NCBI RefSeq assembly: GCF_002022275.1
Contig: NZ_MSDF01000032.1
Span: 1-37,070 of the forward strand
DNA: 37,070 nt
From: Pseudomonas fluorescens
GTDB lineage: Bacteria; Pseudomonadota; Gammaproteobacteria; Pseudomonadales; Pseudomonadaceae
Reading direction: 5' to 3'
The translations under genes were made by a program, and so were the position numbers. The notes under the pieces are model-generated. The model did no database searches. It had not been told where the DNA came from and worked only from the letters and a program-made list of their open reading frames with translations. Positions 16,387 through 24,601 of this stretch are shown here, piece by piece. The first letter of the stretch is position 1. Each line of letters starts with the position of its first letter.

Positions 16387-16977
16387 ATGGATCCAACACC
16401 CGATACCGGTCCCGACGAAGTCGTCACACTGGTGGTCAAACACCTCATCAAACCCGGTCGCGAAGCCGACTATGAAGCCTGGTTGCGGCGTATTGTGCGC
16501 ATCGCCGGCGAACGTCCGGGCCATCTCGGCGTGGATGTCGTACGCAGTCAACAGAACAACCGCGCGCTGTTCACCTGCGTCCTGCGCTATCGCACCACCG
16601 ATGCGCTTGAGCGCTGGCTCGACTCCCCGGAACGCCAAGACCTGATCGCCGAGGCCGCACCCATGCTCGCCGACGGCGACAACACCGAAATCGGCGCGCT
16701 CAACGAATTCTGGTTTGCCCCGTTGGCCGACAGTGCCGCCAAGCCGCCGCGCTGGAAGCAGGCGGTGGTCACCCTGTTTGTCATCCTGCCGCTGACCCTG
16801 CTGGTTCCGATCATCTGGGGCCCGGTCCTGGGCCTGCACCCGTTCCTGTCCAACTACGTGGTCGCGACCTTTCTGGTGACGCTGACCATCGTATTGCTGG
16901 TGGTCTACCTGCTGATGCCGGCCGCCACTCGTCTGTTCGCTCCCTGGCTTGAAGCCTCTGTAAAGGAAACCCTATGA
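16387..16977 (+). CDS. ABM-domain protein with two membrane segments
   Basis: This 196-residue protein combines an N-terminal antibiotic biosynthesis monooxygenase-like ferredoxin fold (about 11-108: VVKHLIKPGREADYEAWLRRI, the family's typical layout) with two C-terminal transmembrane helices (about 120-140 and 155-178). It is probably an inner-membrane protein with a cytoplasmic ABM domain. No catalytic role can be assigned. It is translationally coupled to the amidohydrolase gene by an ATGA overlap, so the two proteins probably act on related substrates. Confidence 0.85.
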   Translation: MDPTPDTGPDEVVTLVVKHLIKPGREADYEAWLRRIVRIAGERPGHLGVDVVRSQQNNRALFTCVLRYRTTDALERWLDSPERQDLIAEAAPMLADGDNTEIGALNEFWFAPLADSAAKPPRWKQAVVTLFVILPLTLLVPIIWGPVLGLHPFLSNYVVATFLVTLTIVLLVVYLLMPAATRLFAPWLEASVKETL

Positions 16978-18812
16978 ACGCCGATCTGATTCTGTTCAAT
17001 GGCCAGTTCCACACCGTGGACCGTGAAAACCCGCGCGCAACCGCTGTCGCCATCAGTGGCGGCCGCTTCGTCGCCGTCGGCACCGATGGCGAGGCCATGG
17101 CGTTGCGCGGCAGTGGTACGCAGGTTATTGATCTCAAGGGCCGTACCGTGATTCCCGGGCTGAACGACTCGCACCTGCACCTGATCCGTGGCGGGCTGAA
17201 TTACAACCTCGAATTGCGTTGGGAAGGCGTGCCGTCGCTGGCTGACGCGTTGCGCATGCTCAAGGAGCAGGCCGACCGCACACCCACCCCGCAATGGGTA
17301 CGCGTGGTCGGCGGCTGGAATGAATTCCAGTTTGCCGAAAAGCGCATGCCGACCCTCGAAGAACTCAACCAGGCCGCACCGGACACGCCGGTGTTCGTGC
17401 TGCACCTGTACGACCGCGCCTTGCTCAACCGTGCGGCCTTGCGTGTGGCCGGTTACACCAAGGACACGCCCAACCCGCCGGGCGGCGAGATTGTGCGCGA
17501 CAGCCACGGCAACCCCACCGGCATGCTGGTGGCGCGGCCGAACGCGATGATCCTGTATTCGACGTTGGCCAAAGGCCCCAAATTGCCGCTGGAATACCAG
17601 GTCAACTCGACCCGCCAGTTCATGCGTGAACTCAACCGCCTCGGCCTCACCAGCGCCATCGATGCGGGCGGCGGTTTTCAGAATTACCCGGACGACTACG
17701 CCGTGATCGAGCAACTGGCCAAGGACGAGCAGTTGACCGTGCGCATCGCCTACAACCTGTTTACCCAGAAGCCCAAGGAAGAACTCAGCGACTTCAAACA
17801 CTGGACCGGCAGCGTGACTTTGCATCAGGGCGATGACTACCTGCGCCACAACGGCGCGGGCGAGATGCTGGTGTTCTCGGCGGCGGACTTCGAAGACTTC
17901 CTGGAACCGCGCCCCGACCTGCCGCTGACCATGGAGCAGGAGCTGGAGCCGGTGGTGCGCCACTTGGTGGAGCAGCGCTGGCCGTTCCGCCTGCACGCCA
18001 CGTATGACGAATCCATCTCGCGCATGCTCGACGTGTTCGAGAAGGTCAACCGTGACATTCCGTTCAATGGCCTGCCGTGGTTCTTCGACCACGCCGAAAC
18101 CATCACGCCGAAAAACATCGAGCGCGTGCGTGCTTTGGGCGGTGGTATTGCGATCCAGGACCGCATGGCGTTCCAGGGCGAATACTTTGTGGAGCGCTAC
18201 GGTGCCAAGGCCGCCGAGGCCACGCCGCCGATCAAGCGCATGCTCGCCGAAGGCGTGCCGGTGGGGGCGGGCACTGATGCCACGCGGGTGTCGAGTTACA
18301 ACCCGTGGACCTCGCTGTACTGGATGGTCAGCGGCCGCACCGTGGGCGGCCTGGAGCTGCACGCCGAGGGCCTGCCACGCCTCACCGCGCTGGAACTGTT
18401 TACCCATGGCAGTGCCTGGTTCTCGTCCGAGCAGGGCAAAAAAGGCCAGATCAAGGTCGGCCAGTTGGCGGATGTCGCCGCGTTGTCAGCGGACTTTTTC
18501 AGTGTCGATGAAGAAGCCATCAAGTGGATCGAGTCGGTACTGACCGTGGTCGGCGGCAAGGTGGTGTACGGCGCCGGCGATTTTGAAGATTTCGCACCGC
18601 CACGCGTGCCGGTGCTGCCGGACTGGTCGCCGGTGGTCAAGGTGCCGGGCCACTGGCGCCCGACCTCGCCGTTACAGGCTCAAGTGCATCAGTGCAGCGG
18701 CCCGTGTGGCGTGCATAGCCACAGCCATGAAAAAGCGCGGCTTTCCAATGCGCCGGTCAGTGACTTCCAGGGTTTCTGGGGTGCGTTTGGCTGCTCGTGC
18801 TTTGCCTTTTGA
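16974..18812 (+). CDS. YtcJ-type metal-dependent amidohydrolase
   Basis: This 612-residue amidohydrolase-superfamily protein starts MNADLILFNGQFHTVD with the composite beta-sandwich, then GLNDSHLHLIRGG (metal-binding His-x-His), later barrel residues including FRLHATYDES and FFDHAE, and a second metal-site region GAGTDATRVSSYNPW. The substrate is unknown; relatives hydrolyse amides or lactams. It is cytoplasmic with no signal peptide. The C-terminal ~45 residues are odd: CSGPCGVHSHSHE and a closing CSCFAF, four Cys and three His beyond the usual end of the fold. It is coupled to the upstream ABM gene and followed after 27 bases by a hydrolase gene. Confidence 0.88.
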   Translation: MNADLILFNGQFHTVDRENPRATAVAISGGRFVAVGTDGEAMALRGSGTQVIDLKGRTVIPGLNDSHLHLIRGGLNYNLELRWEGVPSLADALRMLKEQADRTPTPQWVRVVGGWNEFQFAEKRMPTLEELNQAAPDTPVFVLHLYDRALLNRAALRVAGYTKDTPNPPGGEIVRDSHGNPTGMLVARPNAMILYSTLAKGPKLPLEYQVNSTRQFMRELNRLGLTSAIDAGGGFQNYPDDYAVIEQLAKDEQLTVRIAYNLFTQKPKEELSDFKHWTGSVTLHQGDDYLRHNGAGEMLVFSAADFEDFLEPRPDLPLTMEQELEPVVRHLVEQRWPFRLHATYDESISRMLDVFEKVNRDIPFNGLPWFFDHAETITPKNIERVRALGGGIAIQDRMAFQGEYFVERYGAKAAEATPPIKRMLAEGVPVGAGTDATRVSSYNPWTSLYWMVSGRTVGGLELHAEGLPRLTALELFTHGSAWFSSEQGKKGQIKVGQLADVAALSADFFSVDEEAIKWIESVLTVVGGKVVYGAGDFEDFAPPRVPVLPDWSPVVKVPGHWRPTSPLQAQVHQCSGPCGVHSHSHEKARLSNAPVSDFQGFWGAFGCSCFAF

Positions 18813-18839
18813 TTCAAAACCCCCAAGGAGTTAACCGCC

Positions 18840-19457
18840 ATGACTTACAAGCGCTTGAACAAAGACGAAGCCGTCGTACTGCTGGTCGATCACCAGACCG
18901 GCCTGATCTCTCTGGTGCAGGACTTCTCGCCCAACGAATTCAAGAACAACGTATTGGCTTTGGCCGATGTGGCCAAGTTCTTCAAGTTGCCGACCATCCT
19001 CACCACCAGCTTTGAAACCGGCCCTAATGGCCCGCTGGTACCCGAGCTCAAAGCGCTGTTCCCCGACGCGCCGTACATTCCGCGCCCGGGCCAGATCAAT
19101 GCCTGGGACAACGAAGATTTCGTCAAGGCCGTGAAGGCGACCGGGCGCAAGCAACTGATCATCGCCGGTGTGGTGACAGACGTGTGCGTGACGTTCCCGA
19201 CCCTGTCGGCGTTGGCGGAAGGGTTTGAAGTGTTTGTGGTCACCGATGCGTCGGGCACGTTCAACGAAGCGGTGCAGCGTGCTTCCTGGGCGCGCATGAG
19301 CGCTGCCGGTGCGCACCTGGTGAACTGGTTCTCGGTGGCCTGTGAGCTGCAAGTGGACTGGCGCAACGACATGGAAGGCCTGGCCAACCTGCTGTCGCCG
19401 CGCATTCCCAACTACCGCAACCTGATGAATAGCTACTCGGCGTTTACGGCCAAGTAA
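18840..19457 (+). CDS. Isochorismatase-family hydrolase (YcaC-like)
   Basis: This 205-residue cysteine hydrolase has the Asp17 (LLVDHQTG) and Cys116 (VVTDVCVTFP) of the catalytic triad, and the cis-peptide region IIAGVVTDVC, as in E. coli YcaC. It probably cleaves an amide or similar bond, but the substrate is unknown even for YcaC. An AAGGAG site lies 9 bases before the start. It ends the ABM-amidohydrolase-hydrolase operon and is followed by a REP hairpin. Confidence 0.9.
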   Translation: MTYKRLNKDEAVVLLVDHQTGLISLVQDFSPNEFKNNVLALADVAKFFKLPTILTTSFETGPNGPLVPELKALFPDAPYIPRPGQINAWDNEDFVKAVKATGRKQLIIAGVVTDVCVTFPTLSALAEGFEVFVVTDASGTFNEAVQRASWARMSAAGAHLVNWFSVACELQVDWRNDMEGLANLLSPRIPNYRNLMNSYSAFTAK

Positions 19458-19484
19458 CTCGTCTTATAGAACACCGCATTAACC

Positions 19485-19576
19485 CTGTGGGAGCCGGGCT
19501 TGCCCGCGATGGCGGTGTATCAGTCGACAGTTGTGTCGGCTGATACACCGCCATCGCAGGCAAGCCAGCTCCCACA
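19485..19576. repeat. REP palindrome
   Basis: CTGTGGGAGCCGGGCTTGCC pairs with GCAGGCAAGCCAGCTCCCAC, and the inner arms GGCGGTGTATCAG and CTGATACACCGCC also pair, so the hairpin is nearly complete. It lies between the hydrolase gene and the LysR gene. Confidence 0.85.
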
Positions 19577-19640
19577 TTTTGGTTTGTGGTGTGGCTACCG
19601 ACAGGCTATAAACCAGCCAACTGTCCACCGAGAAGCGACA

Positions 19641-20528
19641 ATGAACCCCTTCGAAGACATGCGCCTGTTCTGCCAGGTCATGGAATCCGGCAGCTTCACC
19701 GCCGCCGCCGAGCAACTGGGCCTGTCCAAGCAATTTGTCAGCCGCCGCCTGATCCAGCTCGAAGACCGCCTGGGCGTGCGCTTGCTCAACCGCTCCACCC
19801 GCCGCCTGGACGTCACGCCTCTGGGCCAGAGTTACTACGAATCCGCCTTGCGCCTGCTCAGTGAAGTCGAGCAAGTGGAACAGGGCATCGCCGGCCAGAA
19901 CAGCGAGCCACGCGGCACCCTTCGCCTCAGCGCGCCGTTGTCGTTTGCCATGGCGCACCTCGGCTGCCTGCTGCCGTTATTTCTGCAGCGCCACCCGCAT
20001 GTCTCGGTGGAAGTCGACCTGAGCGACCGCCCCGTGGACTTGATCGGCGAAGGCTACGACCTGGTGCTGCGTATCGGCACGCTTGAAGACTCGACCCTCA
20101 TTGCCCGGCGCATCGCCAGCGTGCAGCGCGTGTACTGCGCCAGCCCTGATTACCTTGCCCTGCGGGGTACGCCGCTCAAACCCGATGACTTGGCCGACCA
20201 CGACTGCTTGCCTTACGGCCATGGCCGTCAGGTGCAATGGCGGTTCCAGACCAAGGGTAAGGTGCATTCGGTGAATGTCAGCGGGCGTATGCGCGTCAAT
20301 AACGGCGAGTTGCTGCGTGACACGGCGATTGCCGGGTTGGGGGTGACCTACCTGCCGACCTTTATCGTCGCCGAGGCCTTGAAAGACGGGCGCCTGGTGA
20401 CGGTGCTGGACGATTTCGCGCCCGAAGCCCTGACCCTGTCGGCGGTGTACCCCCAACATCGCCAGAGTTCGCGGCCGGTGCAGGCGCTGGTTGAGTTTTT
20501 GCGCGAACGCCTGGCGAGTGGCTGCTGA
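19641..20528 (+). CDS. LysR-family transcriptional regulator
   Basis: This 295-residue LysR regulator starts MNPFEDMRLFCQVMESGSF with an N-terminal winged HTH (AAAEQLGLSKQFVSRRLIQLED) and an effector-binding domain from about 90. I start at 19641, not at open codons further upstream, which run through the REP repeat. It belongs to the common subgroup with the ESPDYL/ASPDYL and HDCL motifs. It is codirectional with and just downstream of the amidohydrolase operon, and it may also control the convergent genes. Its target is not evident. Confidence 0.9.
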   Translation: MNPFEDMRLFCQVMESGSFTAAAEQLGLSKQFVSRRLIQLEDRLGVRLLNRSTRRLDVTPLGQSYYESALRLLSEVEQVEQGIAGQNSEPRGTLRLSAPLSFAMAHLGCLLPLFLQRHPHVSVEVDLSDRPVDLIGEGYDLVLRIGTLEDSTLIARRIASVQRVYCASPDYLALRGTPLKPDDLADHDCLPYGHGRQVQWRFQTKGKVHSVNVSGRMRVNNGELLRDTAIAGLGVTYLPTFIVAEALKDGRLVTVLDDFAPEALTLSAVYPQHRQSSRPVQALVEFLRERLASGC

Positions 20529-20556
20529 ACACCTCCCAAGCCTTGTGAAGATCAAA

Positions 20557-20645
20557 TGTGGGAGCTGGCTTGCCTGCGATAGCGGTGGGTCAGTTGGCAC
20601 AGTTTCACCTGATACATTGCCATCGCAGGCAAGCCAGCTCCCACA
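20557..20645. repeat. REP palindrome
   Basis: TGTGGGAGCTGGCTTGCCTG pairs with CAGGCAAGCCAGCTCCCACA. It lies between convergent genes (LysR and the hydroxyacid dehydrogenase) and could end transcription from both sides. Confidence 0.85.
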
Positions 20646-20663
20646 TTTTGATTGGGGTTCGGC

Positions 20664-21611
20664 TCAGGGTTCGACGAGATTGATCAACGCCGAACCGCTC
20701 AGATAGCGCTCCAGATTCGCCAGAAACGTATCGGCAATCTCATGCGCGCTGTTCGTCGAAATCGCCGACGTATGCGGCGACAACCGCACGCGCGGATGGC
20801 TGTACAACGGGTGCCCGTCCGGCAGCGGTTCAGGTTCTGTCACATCGAGAGAAGCCAGGCCGATGCGGCCATTGTCCAGTGCTTCGAGCAAGGCCTCCTG
20901 ATCGAGCAAACCGCCGCGCGCAATGTTGATCAGGTGCAACCCCGGCTTGGCGCCTCCCAGCACATCACGGTCAACAATATGCCGCGTCGCCTCGGTCAGC
21001 GGCGCGGCCAGCACCAGGTGGTCAGCGCGGGCGAACAGGTCGTGGATGTCCTTCGCCGCTTCCACACCGTCGACATCGAAGGGCGCCTGGCTCTGGCGTA
21101 ACGCGAGCACATTGATCCCCAAAGCCAGCGCTTTCTGCGCCAGGCTTTTACCAATCGCGCCAAAGCCAAGAATGCCCAGGGTGGTGCCCTTGAGCGGACG
21201 CAGTGCGGTGAAATTCCACTGCGCGTCCTTCACCCAGATAGCCGGCAAATGCTTGGACGCGGCAAAGATCGCCGCCAGGGCGAACTCCGCCAGGTTGTCG
21301 GCGGCGGCGCCGCGTGAAGTGGTCACCGGCGGGCCGTTGAACAGCCACTGCGGGTAGAAATCGATACCTGACGAGACCAGATGCACCCACTGCGCGCCGT
21401 ACGGCCAGCCCGGTGGCGGTGTGTCCGGTGCGGTGTAGCCACGCACATTGATCGGGCGCAGCAGCAGGATATTCGCGTGGGGCGGCAGGTCACTCGGTAC
21501 CCCGACCGGCACGCCAATCACCTGGGCTTCAGGGTGCAGCGGCGCCAGGCGCTCGCGAATAACCTGGTTGAAATCTTCGTCCAGCTGGCTGGCGATAATC
21601 ACCTGACTCAT
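20664..21611 (-). CDS. D-2-hydroxyacid dehydrogenase
   Basis: This 315-residue NAD(P)-dependent dehydrogenase has the Rossmann motif GFGAIG at 149-154, and catalytic Arg232 (IARGG), a Glu near 259-261 (VTEPEPLP) and His280 (SPHTSA), in the order expected for the D-2-hydroxyacid dehydrogenase family. I start at 21611, where ATGA overlaps the upstream gene; longer starts lie in that gene. As last gene of the organosulfur run, it may process the carbon skeleton left after desulfonation, for example an alpha-keto or hydroxy acid (inference). Confidence 0.92.
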   Translation of the reverse strand: MSQVIIASQLDEDFNQVIRERLAPLHPEAQVIGVPVGVPSDLPPHANILLLRPINVRGYTAPDTPPPGWPYGAQWVHLVSSGIDFYPQWLFNGPPVTTSRGAAADNLAEFALAAIFAASKHLPAIWVKDAQWNFTALRPLKGTTLGILGFGAIGKSLAQKALALGINVLALRQSQAPFDVDGVEAAKDIHDLFARADHLVLAAPLTEATRHIVDRDVLGGAKPGLHLINIARGGLLDQEALLEALDNGRIGLASLDVTEPEPLPDGHPLYSHPRVRLSPHTSAISTNSAHEIADTFLANLERYLSGSALINLVEP

Positions 21612-22780
21612 GTGCGTTCCTTCTGACGTTGGGCGAAGACGGCTTTGCCGACGCCTTGCAGCACGGCGTCGTTTTGGGGGGTATGTACGCGGCTGCACAG
21701 CACGTCGCGGTAGTGCCGTTGCAGTGGGCTGTGGCGCGACAGGCCGGGGTTGCCCGAGGCCTCAATGGCCAGCTCGACGGCGCGAATGGCGTTGCCGGTC
21801 ACCAGGTATTTCAACTGCGCCGCGTTGGCCGCCGGAGTATGCCCTTCGGCGGCGGCGTCCAGCAGGCTGCGGTTGGCAAACAGCAGGGTGTCGATGTGCC
21901 CGACGGTTTCCTGAAAGCGCGGCAGGGTGGACAGCGCGGCGCCGAGGTTGGACGGCGTGCGCTCTTCCAGCCAATTCACCAGCCAGTCCCGCGCAGCCTG
22001 GGCCACGGCGTCGTAGACCGACGACAGCAGCACCGACATCCACAGGAAGCCGTCACCGTCCAGTTCCGGCGCCGGTGCGCTCCACGGGCTGACGCTGACG
22101 GCGTGGTCCAGCGGCACCAGCACATTGTCGAGCACCACTTCATGGCTGCACGTGGCGCGCATGCCGAGGTGGTCCCAGGTGTCGATGATGCTCACGCCGG
22201 GGCTGTTCTTGGGCACCAGCCAGGCGCCGACCAGCGGGTCGGCATCATCACTGCGCGCCCACACGCTGAACCAGCTCAGGCCGTGGCTGCCGGTGGAGTA
22301 GATCTTGCGCCCGCTGATGCGCCAGCCTTCGGCGGTACGCACCGCCGTGGTCGCCGGCAGACCGCCGCGGGCCGGGGTGCCGAGGTCGGGTTCGACGCGC
22401 AGGGCGTTGATAAGTGCGCCGTTGCGTACGGCATCTTCGGCGACGTGCACGCGCAGGTGCGGCGGCCAGGTTTTGCTGTCTTGCAGGCGGGTGTGTTGCA
22501 GGTATTGCATGACCAGGATCAGCGCGGTGGACGGCTCGCCCTTGGCAATCGCGCTGATGGCCTTGCGCGCCTGGGGCAGGCTGGCGCCGCCGCCGCCCAG
22601 GGTTTTGGGCACAGTGAGGGCGACGAGACCGTGGTCATGCAGTAGTTTGAAATTGGCGTGGGGGAAGGCGCCGCTGTCGTCGTACCGGTGCGCGGTGGTG
22701 GCGAGTTCGGCGTTGAGGCGTTCGAGCAGGGCTTCGAAGTTGGCCACTTCCACGGAGCGTAACGAGGGTTGTGAAGTCAT
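21608..22780 (-). CDS. Acyl-CoA dehydrogenase-fold monooxygenase (SfnB/DszC type)
   Basis: This 390-residue protein has the acyl-CoA dehydrogenase layout: an N-terminal helical domain, a middle beta domain (TAEGWRISGRKIYSTGSH, near 160-180) and a C-terminal helical domain. In the sulfur context it belongs with SfnB/DszC-type enzymes, which use reduced flavin for oxygenation of sulfur compounds. The catalytic Glu of true acyl-CoA dehydrogenases cannot be located with confidence. It is separated from the upstream binding-protein gene by a REP and overlaps the downstream dehydrogenase by 4 bases. Its flavin reductase partner is not in the window. Confidence 0.85.
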   Translation of the reverse strand: MTSQPSLRSVEVANFEALLERLNAELATTAHRYDDSGAFPHANFKLLHDHGLVALTVPKTLGGGGASLPQARKAISAIAKGEPSTALILVMQYLQHTRLQDSKTWPPHLRVHVAEDAVRNGALINALRVEPDLGTPARGGLPATTAVRTAEGWRISGRKIYSTGSHGLSWFSVWARSDDADPLVGAWLVPKNSPGVSIIDTWDHLGMRATCSHEVVLDNVLVPLDHAVSVSPWSAPAPELDGDGFLWMSVLLSSVYDAVAQAARDWLVNWLEERTPSNLGAALSTLPRFQETVGHIDTLLFANRSLLDAAAEGHTPAANAAQLKYLVTGNAIRAVELAIEASGNPGLSRHSPLQRHYRDVLCSRVHTPQNDAVLQGVGKAVFAQRQKERT

Positions 22781-22803
22781 GGGGGATGTACTCGGTCAAA
22801 AAA

Positions 22804-22892
22804 TGTGGGAGCTGGCTTGCCTGCGATGGCGGTGGTTCAGGCAACGGTGCAGTGACTGATAGGCCGCAATCGCAGGCAAGCCAGCTCCCACA
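22804..22892. repeat. REP palindrome
   Basis: TGTGGGAGCTGGCTTGCCTG pairs with CAGGCAAGCCAGCTCCCACA. The upstream flank TGTACTCGGTCAAAA also precedes the copy at 231, so a constant flank travels with some copies. It sits between two genes of the minus-strand sulfur run. Confidence 0.85.
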
Positions 22893-22909
22893 GGGGATGT
22901 TGGTGGTTG

Positions 22910-23905
22910 TCAGAGAGGTGGCAATAACTTGAATTGCCGATCCCACAACGGGCTGACATCCAGGCGTTCGCTCAGCACGCCGGCGTTGAAGAACAGGTCC
23001 GCCACTTCCTGCTGCGACGCGATGGCCTGCTCACTCACATCGAGCAATTTGTAGGGCTGGCTGCGGCTGTTGTACATGTCGGTAAACACCGCTTTATCCA
23101 CCCCCAGCAACTGCGCGGACTTTGCAGCCCAGGGCTCCGGGTTGTTGTTCATCCAGTCCAGGGTGCGCGCCTGGCGTTGCAGGTAGTCCTGGATCGCTTG
23201 TTTGCGCAGCGGGTCTTGCAGGGCGGCGGGGCGGGCGGCGATCAGGTAGTTGCCGGAGAGGTAGCCCAGGGCGGTTTTCAGCACGCGGGCGCCGCTGCGG
23301 AATTTGGCCAATTGAATAAATACGCCGTAGATCACCCAGGCATCCAGTTGCCCGCTTTGAAACGCACTGAACCCATCCTGCGGCGTGAGCGGCACGGCGG
23401 TGATGTCGTTGAAAGTCAGGCCCTGTTCTTTCAGGGCCTTGATCAGGAAATAGTGCGAGGTGGTGGCGCGCACATAACCGACGCGCTTGCCTTTGAGCTG
23501 GGCCACGGATTCGAGTGTGGAGTCCTTGGGGATCAGGATCACCTGGTTGTTCACATCGCCTTGCAGCACGGCAATCAGCTTGGGCTCGCGGTGGCTCTGG
23601 ATCGAGAAAATCGGCGGGATTTCGCTCATGGCGCCGATGTCCAGGCTGCCGGCGGCGAGCGCTTCGACAATCAGGTTGCCGCCGGCAAACTCGGCGAAGT
23701 CGACCTTGTAGGGGCGGTTCGAGGTGCCGGCGTCATCGTTGAAGTAAGAGTCCTGGCCACGGTAAGTGGCCACGGCGAGGGTCAGGTCCGACAGGGGCGA
23801 GGGCGCCGCGAGTGCCCGTGGCAGGTAAGACGACAGCCCGAGCACGCCGAGTGCGCCAAGAAAGCCGCGACGATTGAACTGTCCCTGTTTGATCGTGTGA
23901 TTCAT
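22910..23905 (-). CDS. Sulfonate/taurine-type ABC substrate-binding protein, Tat signal
   Basis: This 331-residue SsuA/TauA-like periplasmic binding protein has a twin-arginine signal (NRRGFLGALGVLGL, about residues 11-24, cleavage near ALA-A at 33-34). The mature part has the two-lobe fold with FAGGNLIVEALAAGSLDIGAMSEIPPIF, the typical ligand-site strand of this family. It is the second sulfonate-type receptor of the run; the other uses a Sec-type signal. No permease or ATPase gene accompanies either. It follows the thioredoxin-fold gene by 12 bases. Confidence 0.9.
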   Translation of the reverse strand: MNHTIKQGQFNRRGFLGALGVLGLSSYLPRALAAPSPLSDLTLAVATYRGQDSYFNDDAGTSNRPYKVDFAEFAGGNLIVEALAAGSLDIGAMSEIPPIFSIQSHREPKLIAVLQGDVNNQVILIPKDSTLESVAQLKGKRVGYVRATTSHYFLIKALKEQGLTFNDITAVPLTPQDGFSAFQSGQLDAWVIYGVFIQLAKFRSGARVLKTALGYLSGNYLIAARPAALQDPLRKQAIQDYLQRQARTLDWMNNNPEPWAAKSAQLLGVDKAVFTDMYNSRSQPYKLLDVSEQAIASQQEVADLFFNAGVLSERLDVSPLWDRQFKLLPPL

Positions 23906-23917
23906 GCGTCGTCCTTG

Positions 23918-24601
23918 TCAGATCGCCCGTTGCACCGGCGGTTGGGCCAAGAGTTGTTCAACCACGTCGAGCACCGGCTCGGCTTCGGTGCGCACCAGCC
24001 AGTCCGGGCTGACTTCGACAAACGCAACCGTGCCGTCCCGGGCAATCACCACCACCGTCGGTTGTGGCAATTCCCACGTACCGGTGCCGGTGGTTTCGCC
24101 AATGCTGTTGCCCTTGGCTAGCGCGGCGTTGCGTGAGGCTTCGTCGAAGCTGTAGAGAATCCCCAGGCGCCGACCGAGGTTGTTGCCCGGGTCGCTGGCC
24201 ACCCGCAATTGCAGGTGGTGGCGGGTCTTGATGTCGATCAGGCGTTCCGGCACTTGCGGGCTGACCGCCACCAGCGGCACCCCCAGTTCGCGCAGGCGTG
24301 GGTAAAGCCGGCGCTCGTAATAGGGTAGGGCGATGTTGCACGCCGGGCACCCGGCAAAGCGGAAGAAAATCAGCACCGCCGGGCCGTCAGCCAGCAGCAG
24401 GTCGCGGTTGAGTTCGCCGCCTTCGACGTCGAGCAACACGAACGGGTCGAGGTCGTCGCCCACCTGTACGTAATCGTCCACCTGCGCTTCGTCCACCAGC
24501 CGCTGGCGCTGGTCGATATTGACCTGTAACGCAGCCGGCGCCCAGGTCGCCAAACGTTCGGCATGCAGGTTGGCCAGTTGGCGGTTAAGGGATTCGCTCA
24601 T
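23918..24601 (-). CDS. AhpC/TSA-like thioredoxin-fold protein
   Basis: This 227-residue peroxiredoxin-like protein has a Cys-x-x-Cys motif at Cys85 and Cys88 (FAGCPACN) inside an AhpC/TSA fold (VLIFFRFAGCPAC, VPLVAVSPQVPE). It has no signal peptide, so it is cytoplasmic. It sits between an NtaA-type monooxygenase (ATGA overlap) and a sulfonate receptor. It may remove peroxide leaked by the flavin oxygenase, or reduce a sulfur intermediate (inference). Confidence 0.85.
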   Translation of the reverse strand: MSESLNRQLANLHAERLATWAPAALQVNIDQRQRLVDEAQVDDYVQVGDDLDPFVLLDVEGGELNRDLLLADGPAVLIFFRFAGCPACNIALPYYERRLYPRLRELGVPLVAVSPQVPERLIDIKTRHHLQLRVASDPGNNLGRRLGILYSFDEASRNAALAKGNSIGETTGTGTWELPQPTVVVIARDGTVAFVEVSPDWLVRTEAEPVLDVVEQLLAQPPVQRAI

